Below the pieces are notes generated by a model. The model worked only from the letters and a program-made list of their open reading frames with translations, was not told the DNA's origin and made no database searches. This document shows, piece after piece, positions 36,680 through 49,561 of a stretch of 64,000 nt of DNA. Position 1 is the stretch's first letter, and every line of letters begins with the position of its first letter. The position numbers and the translations under genes are program-made. This DNA is from Triops longicaudatus (lineage: Eukaryota > Arthropoda > Branchiopoda > Notostraca > Triopsidae): assembly GCA_022885665.1 (NCBI GenBank), contig JAGQDJ010000031.1, positions 186,001 through 250,000 on the forward strand. The letters are read 5' to 3'.

Positions 36680-39600
36680 TCAGCATTTCTCAGGTGCCTC
36701 AACTTGTTGACTTCTTGACCGATTTTGGATGCGTTGAATACACGGAATTAAGAATAGCATGATACCGCTGATAGCAATCATACCCCCTGCCACATAAAAG
36801 CCCGGATCGTAGCTTCCCAATGCGTCGTATAACCATCCTAGTAACGAATCCAATTAACAGACGTTATCTCTGTAGACCTTGTATCTGACGAAGTGTCAAC
36901 AAGGAACTGTGAATTACCGGCAATCGGAGGGCCAATTAATGAGGCGACGCCCTGGAATAGCAACAATAATCCAAAAGCATTGGTTAACTTTTCCAGGCTA
37001 AACAAGTCCGCCAAAATGACTGACGTCAATCCCACGTAAGCGCCAATCGTTGAGCCAAAAACGGCGGCGTAAAACGCCATGGATGGGTAGTTCAAACAAA
37101 ATGCACTGAACATGGTCGCTGCGCGAAGAGAATAATGATTCGTTAAACATATTTCTCTTTCTTGGCAGGGATATATTCAGCGAAACTTACCTATACCACA
37201 AACAGTAAGGGCTGCGTTATAGAGCCACAGTCGATTGAGCCAAGGTTTGTCTGAAATGTAACCCAAGACAACGCGACCGATTGTGTTAGCCATACCAATG
37301 ATAGCGAGCAAAAAACTCGCGCTTTCCGACTCAATTCCAAGCTCCAGTGCACGATCCTATAACGAAAACCAAGGCAATTAAAATTATGCAGAAGAACCAA
37401 GAAAAGAAGTCCTGTTGGACACTAAAAAAGATCTTCAACTTACGGTAATATACACATAAGGCACGTTGAAACCAATGCTGGTGCAGAAATTGGACAGGGC
37501 AAACAGCAAGAAAATTCCATCACTCATCAGCGAGAAATCCATCATTTCCTTCAGCGCATCACTTGATTCCTTCGAGCAAGGGATTATGCCGCAAATCTTT
37601 GTCTTTTCCTGGTATTCTTGTTGTGGAATGCGTAGGACTGAACCAGTATACAACTCCCGATTCGATCTGGACAAAAAAGAAAATATAAATAAATTTCTAA
37701 GGCCAGCAAATATTCTACTCTGGAAAAACGTTCTCTTAAAAGAAATCTTAAGTTAATTGGAAAAAATATCTTACACATATTCCGGTAGTTTCTGAACGCT
37801 GCCGGTGTAAAGGATGTCTTTGCGGTACATAACTCCTTGATCTTGGCTTTGGCGGCTGTGATTGGATACCATGCTACCAGATTTGGCCAGCGTATTTGCT
37901 GGAAATACGCCTTGGCTTCCATACAAGAATTTCTGTTGTTGTTGGGGACTGCCCGGGACTTCCAAGAGATGCGGTTGACTGCGAGCCATTCTGGAGACGT
38001 CTGACGTCACTCCCAACAACTGTTGTTGGGCAGGTGGCTGCGACTTTTGGTGGACACCATTGCTGGCTGTTCTGGCGGAGGTTTGTTCCTCAGGTAGGCT
38101 TAAATGATTGGTGGAAGTAGTTTTCCTTTCTTTCATTTCGATCAATTTCTGGCCTTCACCTGCCTCCAAGGCCAAGGCCATTTTCTTCTTCTTGGGCGGC
38201 TCTAAAGGTCGGAATAAGGCACCGAAAAGGACACAATTCAACGTCAGACCAGAGATAATCAACATTGCGCCTTTCCAGCCATATTCCTTGATCAGAGCAT
38301 CGGTCAAGGGGGCAAAGATAAATGTGCCCAACCCGGAGCCACAGACGGCAATACCGGTGGCGAAAGCTCGCTTTTTCTCAAAGTAGACACTGACGCAGAC
38401 GATGGCCGGTAAATAGATTAAACCAAAGCCCAAACCTTGATTGATGGAAATTTTATTTTAGTCAACGGTAGCATTGCACGTTTTGCTTTCTTTTACCTGC
38501 CACTACACCCACGGTGAAGTACAGGGTGAGAACATTGGGGGCAAAAACACTTACAGCCAAGCCAGCGGCTGCTAGTACGGAGCCGGCAATGGTTACAGCT
38601 CGACATCCGTATTTGTTCACGAAAGCACTCGCAATAGGGCCTGGACAGGCAAACGTTCAACAGTTAGGAAAAAGATTTTTACTACATATTTAGTATTGTT
38701 AATAACTGCAGAAAACTTACCAGAGCCTAAAGTCATTCCTACTAAAATGGATGCAATCCATGCTGTCGCACCTTTGGTTTCTCCGAAATAATCCAAGAAT
38801 TCCACAAACAAGATACCGAAAGTGTACGTCACTCCATCCGCTAAAATAAACAAATAGTTGTTAGGCAATATACAATCTGACGCATTGTACAACAAATTCC
38901 AATGTTTCGGGTCGCATGTATTCGATCTACTTTTATAATATATGAACCACAAGTATTGAAAATTATCTACCTAAAAGTTTCCAATTCATGTTTTCCCCTT
39001 CCTTATCTTAAAAATCATAGACTTTTCAACGAATGGGTTGACTCAAAGAGGTAATTGATTACTTTCAAGTATCATGTCTCGAAATCACGATTTACGTGAT
39101 CTTTGACGCCGATCACGACTTTTGCGCTTCTTGCATTTACTATTCATATCTATACTATAGAAAGAAACTTTGACGCAATGGTAGCTTGAGTCAAGGATGA
39201 GTTTTTGGCTTTAAAAGGGAAAATATTATTTTCTTGGTCTAAACAAACTGAGGCAGCCGAATCTTTAACATTCTTATCCCTTTAACTGAAAAGGTTAAAG
39301 AGCCTTATTATCATAAATGTTGCTTTTAAAGTTTACTTGAAAAAAATTGGTGTGACGTTTTTTAACTATTGATTAAAATTGAAATTCAACGCTACAAGCC
39401 GCTTCCTTAAATCATAAATGACGGGAAACCAGATAACGATATACTACGTCAAAATGAAACATCTGTCCAATTCAAGACAAGAAAAATACGTTGAAAAATT
39501 GATGAAACCTGTAATTTTCAAGACTAGAATTTAATTAGTTTGGTTACTATGGGCAGATAAAAAAGTAATATTCCAAACTGAAAAAGTTAAGACAAAATCT

Positions 39601-39941
39601 CTACAAAACTGCGGTTGGTTTATAAGAGTACTCAATAAATATTTGCTTTAATACTTTCTCTTTACCTTCAGTTACATTTCAAAGTAAAGGTCAAGAAAAC
39701 AATCTTTAACGTTCAAACGCGTGAAATCTGAGACGCATCCTCAGCATAAACTAATTGAAAAGTCGACGTTAACATAAACGAGAATTAGCCTCGAATAATC
39801 CCGCTTACCTATAACGTGAATCATAAAAGATGCGAAAACCACCATCCATCCCCAGCCTCCATCGGGTGGAGGAATGGCCGGAATTTCTTGCACTCCATCA
39901 CCATTCTTCGGTTTCTTGTTCGTCGGTGCTCCGTGGGTCAT
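36680..39941 (-). CDS. monocarboxylate transporter, SLC16/MCT family (major facilitator)
   Basis: Eight exons (39941-39809, 38840-38721, 38640-38497, 38435-37775, 37666-37444, 37356-37191, 37118-36918, 36837-36680), 601 residues. The MCT signature PPDGGWGWMVV sits at residues 24-34 just before TM1. It is followed by segments typical of the family, e.g. DGVTYTFGILFVEF, GMANTIGRVVLGYISD and the C-terminal GWLYDALGSYDPGFYVAG. Twelve membrane helices are expected, with a long cytosolic loop between TM6 and TM7. That loop occupies much of the 661-bp exon and is Gln/Ser-rich. Members carry lactate, pyruvate, ketone bodies or other monocarboxylates across the plasma membrane, usually with a proton; the substrate here cannot be inferred. 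Insect genomes hold many paralogues, so no symbol is given. Confidence 0.93.
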
Positions 39942-42900
39942 TTTTCCCGGGCGTATTGTCTCAAGTTCAAGGCTTTCAAGCTCCTATATCCACTTCTTTG
40001 CCACTCGCACAATTCCTCCACGCTCCTCTGAGTGTAAAAGCAAGCTGTTCGCAAAAATGCGAAGTCTACCGAAAAACCCAACGAAAGTTGTTTGCAAACT
40101 ATATTAGCTTCCAACACGTTCTCTATCTCCAAACCATCCTCCAGTCGACCCCAAACGGCCCCGCAACTAAAAAGCTGGTGCACAAGAAAGAAGACTTATT
40201 AGCATTCGCATCCCATAAAGTACACGCAAAGAATACGATCCGACAAAAAGGGGTGCGTCTGAGTTTTAAAGTCCCAGGTTGTCACTTTAAACGCGATACA
40301 GACCTTATTCCCGTCATTTCAAGGACGTTAAGGGGGGAAAAAAAGAAACCGGTTTTTCCCCTTTCAGCCCACTTTAAGCCTCCCAATCACTTTACAATAA
40401 CGAAAGAACACTTAAGATAACTTCACAAAAATCTTTAGAGCTGTTTTACGCAACTTATAAGTTGGCGTCCAATATTTCTTTACGATACAATCTCTTCTCC
40501 GTAGAACCGTGCTCACTTTTACGTCTGCTTAAAGAAGCAAAGAATATGTTCAATTTTCCACCCAAAACACGTGGTCTACAAAGTTGAAGCGCGCCTTTTT
40601 TCTAATTCAGTTTACGTATTCAGTCACCCGTACCGAACACAATGAAAAAACATTTAACTGCACATGTATGCACATCCATGTAGCCTCTCACAGTGCTAGT
40701 TTCTTCGCTTATTTAGAACAAGGTATGTTCTTTCGTTCTTTTTCTGCACTCACTGCACATTTGTTGCCTATCTCAATCGCCAGGTAAGGCAATAGAAACG
40801 AAATAACGAGATTGTACCACGTGGAGCATGTTCAATATACGAAAAAATGCATTCGAGAATGAAATGAGGTCAGTACATGGAGCCGCATTTTAAACTTAAG
40901 GTTGATAGCGTGAAAGGAAAAGAAACGGGTACCTGTTTGGGATTGATTTGCACAGTTAAGTATCTTCGTAAAGGAAAAGCTTCGAAGCTGACGCAAAAGA
41001 ATTCGGGTCTTGCTAAGACATGTACGAGATAGGGCAACCGCACAATAATCTCTCACCGGAACGCAACACATACAAAATGGAGCAGCTAAATTTCCCTTTC
41101 TACTAAACGCAACCTCGAAACATGTGGTGCTGAGCAACTTCCGTTGGGTTTCGGTTGCCAGACGGTAGCAGACTAGGCAATGGAGCTGGGAACGTGGTCT
41201 TATTACGTAGCTAACGCTAACAAACTAAAAACCCGCGATACGCCTCTACAACGAATAGCCCTTCGTTTACTTGGGGCTACTCCGCCCAGTCTTCGGGAAA
41301 GCTATCTTTCATTTTGGGTACAATTTATCAAGCGTCCAAAGTGCGAAACAACGCCTCTTGGATGAGATCTTACGATCTTCCCCTTGTTCCAAATTCAAGG
41401 CATTTAACGAAAATCGTTTGAAGTATCTCAACTAATAAAGGCTTAGTAATCTTAGATATCAGTCTTGTATTCAACATAACAAGATCAAAATCCTAGTCTT
41501 TCCTTCAAAAACTTTTTATCACGTGGATACCTTTCTAAAGCTTTGCGAAGAAGTAGATATTCATTTTTAGCGAGCCTTTCATGTTTACAATTTTGGTACT
41601 CAGAAATATCTAAACAATGATATTCTCCTTTGCAAATGAATTTTGTTGCAATTTTAATTATGTAATGAAAATTCTGAATAAGGACCAGAGTAAAAGATTC
41701 TGGTACGCCCACACACATCTCTATGTTACGCGAATAACATGGAAAATTCTTGAAGCATCTTTTCAAAAGTCTTTTTTTATGGTGAAATTTTTTTCAACAT
41801 TTTCCTAAACGAATCTTGAACTTGTACGCAAGAAACGCTGAAGTTTGCTATTATGATCGACACAGCTAGTGTCAATATGACATTAATATATAGATAGATA
41901 GATATAGATATACTATGAAATAGCTATATGACAATACTTCCTGCAAATTATTTGAATCAATATTTAAAACTAAATACCGAAATCAATAACTGAATACATA
42001 AAACAGTACTTTAAACTACCGCACATTAAAAATAAAGCTAATTGTGACAGATATTCTAAAACAAAAAGATATTCTAACAAACACCTATGCAAACGCCGAT
42101 AAAATTTATGTTAATACGATAAGAACCCACCTTAATCGAAAATAATATCCAAACCTGACATGTAGGTGTAAATCATTAAAGAATTTTCTAAAGCTACAAA
42201 AATTTGTGTTTCAAATTATGCGAAAATTACTCTTTAATGTGATGTATAACTTTCTTCTCTTTTTGCGATTAATTTTTCTTCTTTTAAAAACTGCCTTCTA
42301 TAATGACAAATTCTATCGAGATTTTACTACAAAATAACTTTTACTAGCATGCGTTAAATTATTGAAGAATATTAAAAAACTAAAGATTTCATATCTTACT
42401 TGTCTACTTACATATTACATTTTCGGCTCTAATTAGTTACATAATTTTCTTACCATAAATGAAACTGTAAAAACTATTGCAAAACTGTATAATAGTTGCA
42501 CTTATTGCAACTGCACAGATCTAGTCTTCAGTATTTTAAACTATCGCACACCATATGAAATGTCCTTGTGTTTGACTGTTTGATAATAGGAGCATACTTC
42601 ACGATTCCGTTTCAACAGAATAAATCATGTACAACTTTAAAACGGTGTTTGTCTCAACAAATATTTTTGCGCCATTTACTATACAACATTTTACATTCAG
42701 TTTACAACTTTCGGTTCCCCTTTTTATACTAACAAAGGTTACATGACGTACGGTAAATATAGCATCCTGTTTGACAATGAGGATAGCCTATGTTAAGCAG
42801 ATAAATTTAGGGCATAATTCATTCCTTGAAGTGTGTATATTTTTGTCTGTGATTCGTTTCACGTATAACCATGAAAAGCTACACGACAAATAACTGCCAC

Positions 42901-43795
42901 TTTTTGGTCAAGTTATCCGCAAGAATGAAAGAAAATAAACAAGTTAATAAACTTATCAGGATTCTGGAAATCGCTTGAATTGTATCCAACTTGAAAACGT
43001 GACAGGTATTAAACATTTTTATTTACAAAAAGACTCCCCCCGGCTGCTACGATCTTTCATTTAGTCACTTCGCTGTCTTGGATAAACAACGACTGCTAAT
43101 CAAGGAAAATCAAGGTTTTTCATAATAATAAAAGCTAGAAACGTAGAAAGCTGCTAATTTTAGATCCTACCCTTTATCCGTAATTTCTGACTCCTCAACG
43201 ACATTTCTCCTATTTCTTTGCATATTTCGCTTAGCAACAGTTCTCAAAACAACTCCTCCTTTCTTACGCAACCAAGGCAAGGCAATGTGCCAGGTTCACA
43301 GCCTCCCAAACAAACACCTCGGAATAGTTGTCCCTTACTTTTCCCGAAACATTTTAGGCACACGAACACTAACTCCTTAGTCATACGAACTGGACCCTAA
43401 CCCAAGCAAACAAAGGAGACGAACGCGATCTCACGCGGAGAGATTTTTGTTTCCTGGTATCTTATGTGGTTTAAAAAAAATAGCACAAAATAAGGTCTGT
43501 CATGACGGACACATTCGAGGTCGAAGGGACATCATTGTGACTCTTGCATTGCCCCAGACAGCTTTGTAGGCAAAATGGATCAATAAGGGATGGATGGATG
43601 AGGGGGAAGTGGGCGATCGATAAGAACGGTTATGGTTTATTATGCAAGGACAGGGACGAGAGGTTCGCCGAGTCAAGCTCCTTATCAACACGTTAGAGAT
43701 AATACCCGAAAATACCTTTTAGACGTTGGAGAAACTCAACTTTGTAAGGGATTTCGGTGTAGCGATAACGTGAAAAGAAAGTGCACATGACTTAC
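39942..43795. other. gene-poor region upstream of the transporter
   Basis: It should contain the transporter promoter and 5'UTR. A long plus-strand ORF at 39830-40420 overlaps transporter exon 1 in antisense, has no domain and is probably chance. The rest is strongly AT-rich with short tetranucleotide repeats and nothing further I can identify. Confidence 0.5.
41888..41912. repeat. TAGA/TATAGA microsatellite
   Basis: Short interrupted array of TAGA and TATAGA units in AT-rich intergenic DNA. No other significance is apparent. Confidence 0.8.
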
Positions 43796-43929
43796 CTATA
43801 TTATGGGAATCGCCCACAACTTCTATAGCTGCATCTTTCTGGTGGACTCGGATCAACTGCGGAGAGCCACGTGGAGTTGAGCAACGTACTAACTTTTGTC
43901 TGCCGAAATCATGCGCAGAACGCATAAGC
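43796..43929 (-). other. orphan candidate exon, perhaps 5' exon of the transporter
   Basis: A minus-strand segment with a strong acceptor (CTTGTTTCCAG|GCTTATG) and a strong donor (AATATAG|GTAAGTC). It is fully open and contains an ATG at 43925 followed by MRSAHDFGRQKLVRC and 28 more codons. It ends in phase 1, the same phase as transporter exon 1, so it could splice to transporter exon 2. That would delete TM1, so a 5'UTR exon with an upstream ORF is at least as likely. The translation matches no family I recognise. Confidence 0.35.
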
Positions 43930-45018
43930 CTGGAAACAAGAATGAAGATTTACTAACAGACAGCGTGGGAGAAAGCTACGGCAAACGTATTTTTAGATGT
44001 TAGGGTTTTCACCTGTGGTGGAGGATTCGCGAATGCTCCGAGTTCACTGATAACGTCAACCAACAGGACGCGAAGGACTCTTAAAGGTTATCAAAAGCTT
44101 TAAATAACTTCAAATTTCACTTCACTAGTGACTTAGATAACTGGTACACGGGTAAACTTCCCATACTGAGACACAAAGAACAGCGATACTTAAAAGATTC
44201 TTTGAATGGCCTTCGAAAGGCGTGCGGACTACTTGGGATAAGCAACTTCAAACTATTAAGAACCAATGTTTCTGATATCAAGACAAAAAAGGTGTCATAT
44301 AGTGAAATGTAAGAGATAATTTATGTCCTTGATTAGAATGTTGAAACTTCAGAAATATCCAACTTAATTTTGCTTGGGCGTTATGGATTTCTGCCGTTGA
44401 TAAAGGCAAGTTTATTTGACCCACTCCTCATTTCGCCAACATTGATGAAAAGAAGGAAAATGTTGGCAAACTGGTATTTTCTATTGTATTATTTCTTTTT
44501 ATACCAGTCTAGGCTCTCGCCTATTGCTGTGTATTTCTGAGATATTAATGCATACATGAACAATTGGGTTCGTACTTTCCAGGCTTCAAGCATGCAACCC
44601 AGTTGGTAGCCCATGAGATTCGTTGTTCGAGTTTCAGCGCAAAATGAACAGCGCTAACCATAGTTATAGTTTCTTATTCACAGACGTGATACCTGCGATC
44701 ACTATCTCTACCCTCGATTGACAAATGGTATTACCCTCGGGTTTCGAAATTTGACTGCATTTAAATTTCTTGAGAAAATAATTCAGGAATGACCATTTAG
44801 TATCAAGAAATTGTCACATTCTAAAATGCACCGTACTCATACACAGAATAATCATTGCAATGACATAGACAAACAATGATTGCGTCCTCGAGTATCGTGG
44901 ACTGCCCTTTTCAATCGAGATAGTAACGATAATATAACAACTTGCTAAATCGCCGAAAAATAGTAAAATTTCGCCCTAATGAAACTCGGTTATGTGCTAG
45001 GATGACATTGATCTATAG
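43930..45018. other. intergenic DNA, nothing recognised
   Basis: AT-rich sequence between the orphan exon and the hAT MITE. No coding frame, repeat or RNA gene could be supported. Confidence 0.5.
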
Positions 45019-45191
45019 CAGTGGTGCCCAACCTACGGCCCGCGGGCCATATCTGGCCCGCGAAGGTGTCTCATGCGACCCGCTCATTTTTAACGTCGGC
45101 ATGCTTCTGGCGAAACCGGAACATTCAGGCCCACGAGATTTTATATCATGTCGCGCGCGGCCCTCGGGTGAAAAAAGGTTGGGCACCAATG
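45019..45191. mobile_element. complete non-autonomous hAT MITE with 8-bp target duplication
   Basis: The element starts CAGTGGTGCCCAACCT (45019-45034) and ends with the near-perfect inverse, AGGTTGGGCACCAATG (45176-45191), one mismatch in 16. It is flanked by identical 8-bp direct repeats ATCTATAG (45011-45018 and 45192-45199), the length made by hAT transposases. The inner ends carry GGCCCGCGGGCC, common in arthropod and vertebrate hAT MITEs. At 173 bp it has no coding capacity and needs a transposase from elsewhere. Open frames overlapping it in this region are spurious. Confidence 0.93.
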
Positions 45192-45199
45192 ATCTATAG

Positions 45200-45971
45200 G
45201 ATTGTGCCGTACCGCACAAGTCACATACACACAACCTCGAAACCACTTTTCTTATTATTGGGATCGTGGTTCGAGCAAGCTAAGTACAGTGCTCTAATGA
45301 GCCCTCTCCTGCGTAACGGACTCTAACTCAACTGACGGAATGACGAGTCGTTCGCTACCAAGGCAGGCAAACAGGTCCCAGACTTGTGCACGGCCAGCCT
45401 ATGGGTCTCTTATGGGACATTTTGTCCGGAAGACTTGGAGTCTCTCGTCGGACATTCTCTTCACACGTCCCAGCCATTAGAACTGTGAACTCTCGATCTT
45501 TAAGAGGAGCTGCTCCACTCGAAGGGAATCTCAGCTATCAATGTTCCTTATCTTGTTTTGGCATGTCACACCCGCAACTCTTCGAAGTTATCTCATTTAA
45601 GCAATGGTCAATTCGTGGATTTCTGCTGTTTAAACGCTTGACAGTTTTCCAATCCCCCCCCCCAAAAAAAAATAGTTTCATTTCATAAACAAGGTCCTAT
45701 CGCATTGTTTTGACAGCAGAGCCTCCCTCCCCCCCCCAAAAAAAAAAAAACTAATAGGACTAAATGAAGAATCTCATAGAAACACTTGGCATTTGTATTA
45801 GCAACTGCGAGAAACGACTGGACGATTGATCGTCATTTTATCCCTTATTTAGCAGTGACAACTTAAATCTGAAAGCTTTCTTGTCAAACATAGGTATTAT
45901 TCCGCTTCTGTTGTATAATAAAAAACGAGGGGAGAATGCAAGAGAACGCACACAAGATACAAATATTTACT
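45200..45971. other. intergenic and 3' flank of the SUMO protease gene
   Basis: Holds the presumed 3'UTR of Ulp1 at its right-hand end and two C-then-A homopolymer tracts (listed separately). No canonical AATAAA on the minus strand stands out close to the stop, so the poly(A) site is unresolved. Confidence 0.4.
45654..45750. repeat. pair of C-run/A-run tracts
   Basis: C10A10 at 45654-45673 and C9A13 at 45729-45750, about 55 bp apart. The similar composition suggests local duplication or slippage. Such tracts are also sequencing-error prone. Confidence 0.75.
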
Positions 45972-48900
45972 TTAAGGAGAGAGTAACTGTTTGGTTAGGA
46001 TCTCATATACCATCCTTCGCCGGAAATATGGCATATGCTCCTGCGTAAATGTGAAAGGAGCTCGGCGAGATATGTACTCCGCAAACTTGCACGTAAACAT
46101 ACCACAGTCACTGCCATTCATCTGCTGAGGAATGTCCTGTAAAACAAGGAAGTTGATTAATTAACACACGGACCTTAAATCTCCCGTTTTGCACTATTCC
46201 ACGGAGTCTTATAGGTTCAAAAGGAAAGTAAGCTAGTTTCCCCTGGAGAATGAATAAGGTTTTCGTATTCTAACGCTAAATATTCAAATTTCACGTGCGA
46301 AGAGGGAATACTTTTCAACTGAAAAGGTATAGCATACTTACCAAGACTATGTAAAGGATCGTAGCGAGTAAAAATGTACTATAACCACTGTAGCTTTATT
46401 TTCATCTAATTGTCTCACATATTATTGCACATGCTGATTATAAGAATCTGGGCTCTTTAGACATGTTTTTTAAGTTCCGAACCTCAAAAATTGCGCTAGG
46501 TATGAATTGCTTAGTTTATAATTCTTCCAGCATTACACTCTCATGCCATCTAGCGACTACGTGTACAACACTAAGCCTAAATGTATCACATCTGAACGCG
46601 ATTCGAAAGATATTCTAAAAGGATCACCAAGACCGGTCAATCGACATAAGACTAGGGTTCCGGGACACGTAGTACGAACTACGAGCCAGAAGTTCCCAAA
46701 TTACTCTTTTCGAAAAACAAAACTCCCGTAAAAAACTACACTCGCTCGCAAATAACTTGCAGCTTCCGTAATTAGATCATTAATATGCTTACCCGCACAC
46801 ACTCGGTCGTCCAGGACGAGAAATCCAACTTCTTATTCTTCTCCTTACTCTCGTCTTGAAGGTACCGCAACAAGGCCTACAAAGGCACGTCAGTAATACT
46901 GATAACACTCACATATATGCAACTTCTGTGGTTTAGGCACAACTTACACTCAGGCAGGTTTCATTCTTTCCAGCCATTGAATCATAATACCGTATTGCTT
47001 TCTCCTTCATATCTATCACTGCTAAACACCAGTGCATCCCCAAATGAACCGGTACGAGCACGATATCATGTGCAAAGATATCTACCTAAAACCACATTCG
47101 TTCTCGAAACTTTTTCCCATACAGATTATCCTCTAGCTTACTTTACGCGTCCACCGCTTTAATGCAGCGTGACCCCCACTCATTAGCTTGGGGTAAAAGA
47201 AAGTACTGAAGTTATAAACCAGTGGGTACTTCCCTCCTTGCTTGCTCCGTTCCGAAATTAACGTCAGATAGAAGTTGATAACCTACATTTACGAACGTTT
47301 GATGAGCAATACCTCACAAGCGGTGTTATTTTTTTTAAATAATTAAATAAATAAAATTATTTTCAGTTTCATTCTACGGCACCCCAATTACCTCATCATT
47401 TAACCAACTTAATCCTGACAAAGTCTGCACATCTTTACGAGTTACTGGCATATTAAATGCCTCTACCAATACTTCCGTCCTCGGGTGTGCGTTGAACGCA
47501 CTGGATATCAACTCCTACACAAAAAAATTCAGAATATTGCCAGATTACATTAGATCTACTTTTTTTACGCTGTACCTCCATGTCATCAGTAATTTCGGGG
47601 AGCTCCTCAGGAAGCTCTTCAACGGCGGCAGTAATGCGGACATATTTCTCAACAGAGCGTTCCAGATTACTCAAAATGGTTTTATTCTCCTCTTCAAACG
47701 CCAATTTACGAAGCTCCAATTCCCGTGCTTGGCGCTCACGGTCCCTTTCCACCGCTCCATACCGCGAATACCTAAAATGCCCAACACATTATACCTGTTG
47801 CCTTCTTATTTAAGAACACTTAAATAAGAAAACTTACAAATCTGCCACAAAACCTTTATCCACAAAAGGGTTGTTAGCCAACTCCTTATCCAGGGAACTT
47901 GGCTTCGGTGTATAAACTTTGCTTATCTGCTTAACTTCATCCGTATCTGTAAGAATTTCCACCGATCGACGCGCAGGTTCTGAAATTATAAGTATACAAC
48001 AACAAAATTTATCAATTAAACACATTTTACTTGTAGGAGGGCGAGTATATTTCACCACAGTCAACTCGCTCTTTTCACTCTCCTCAGCTTCCAGATCTAC
48101 AAACTCAACTATCCCACGTTGACGAGGTGTACACTCCTGGTCCGGTGAGTATGACGCTAATAACGCCGAGAAACTATTCCGATTTTTAAGAAAGTGAGAC
48201 AGACAATAAGAGCATTGGTATAAACTGAAAATTAATAACAGAATAATAAATTATAATAATAATTACTTCGCTAAAGGCTGACGGGGCTTGTAGCTCAAGC
48301 CTCGTGTGGTCGAACGGAGTAATTTGGCATACTCCTCCCGTTCTTGCAACCTGACAGTCTACAATAGCACAAAATTAAAAGTGGATAATTTAAACAATGA
48401 AGCGGCTCTTACGTCATCAATGGCTTGGTTTTTGCGTCCTGCAAGTCCATAGCGAGGTACGATCATTCCCATCTTTCGTCTGGAAGACTCAAAAAGCTTC
48501 TCGTGAATCGTTCGGTACGGGGCAATACTGGAAGTATGTAATGAATGCCGAGAGGAGCTGGACGCAGACAGGACCGAAGGAGGACCACGTGAACGCGTGG
48601 CTATGGAACTTTCCGAGGGTTTGACGACATAGTGCTTATCTTAGGACAGCAAAAGAATTCCATTTAGTTCATGCCAAGTACACTTATTTCGTTACTATAA
48701 TTTCGCAAATGACAAAAATGGGAACCTTTGAAAGTCTGAAGTTCCAGATTGGGAAAAGCAGAAGATTTCACAGCATGGGCAGAACTCTTGCCGTTAGAAA
48801 TGGGTAACTGGTGATTTAGAGATTTTCTGACTTTGGGATCTTGGCTTTCGAAATACACATCTCGATCACTCTTGGGATCCTTCATGCGCTGAGCATAGCG

Positions 48901-49561
48901 CGTTGCTTCCTTTTCCGAACGCCGGATCTTGGTCGAAAGTGTGATGGGCGCAGACGACGAAAGCTCAGGATGAGTAGGTATTGTTTCATTTTCAATAACT
49001 ACAGCAATTTCTTGCACGCTGTCTTTAGAAGACGGAAGCAGCACGGAAGGTGTACGAGACGCGCTACTGCTAGAACGCGGCTTAGATTCGACAAAAATGA
49101 CATCATCCTACATGGACCGTAAGGGATCAAAGATTAACGAATTTCATAATCAAGCCAATACTCTATTGTTAATTGAAAATAAAAACTTTGAGTTACATCC
49201 ATGTTAGCGGTCCCTGCCCCGAACCTAGGTAAGGAGAAATTAAACAACTCCGGGCGCCAAGGTTTTGTAAACCTCGAAGTAGAGGGTTCAGCAATTAAAC
49301 TTGGGCGTTTAGCAGGAACACTGTCCAAAGGAGTAGCAGCTGGTCGTTTTTTATTACGCGTCCCGTTGCTTGCATGTGTCGTCGATATACTAAAATAATC
49401 ACGGAAAACGTACTTTAAAAATATGCAAAATGTTGAAAAAAATTAAAAGTTACGTACCTAGAGTGCGTTGAAACTTCGGTCTCTTCGTTTTGTTCATCAA
49501 TCGGTCCCTTTTTGAAGTTGAACTTTGAATAAAATTTAGTAATCCACTGGGTAGGACTCAT
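45972..49561 (-). CDS. Ulp1: sentrin/SUMO-specific protease, Ulp1/SENP1 type
   Basis: Thirteen exons (49561-49458, 49389-49197, 49107-48726, 48639-48413, 48358-48267, 48173-48031, 47979-47838, 47771-47576, 47514-47392, 47282-47142, 47085-46948, 46876-46793, 46136-45972), 709 residues. The N-terminal 500 residues are low-complexity and basic/Ser-rich, with a charged helical stretch near 450-500, as in SENP1 where this part directs nuclear targeting. The C-terminal C48 cysteine-protease domain starts at about residue 510 (VTRKDVQTLSGLSWLNDEVINFY). The catalytic triad is intact: His599 (GMHWCLAVID), Asp616 (YYDSM) and Cys666 (NGSDCGMF), with the oxyanion-hole Gln in DIPQQMNG. The enzyme matures SUMO precursors and removes SUMO from targets. 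It lies head-to-head with the Na,K-ATPase beta gene, 320 bp apart. Confidence 0.95.

Noticed and set aside
39830..40420. 196-codon plus-strand ORF upstream of the transporter
   Set aside because: Its first part is antisense to transporter exon 1 and the rest has no domain, no splice support and random composition.
45013..45326. ORFs on both strands over 45.0-45.3 kb
   Set aside because: They lie across the hAT MITE and its flanks, are open because of its GC-rich sequence, and show no protein homology.
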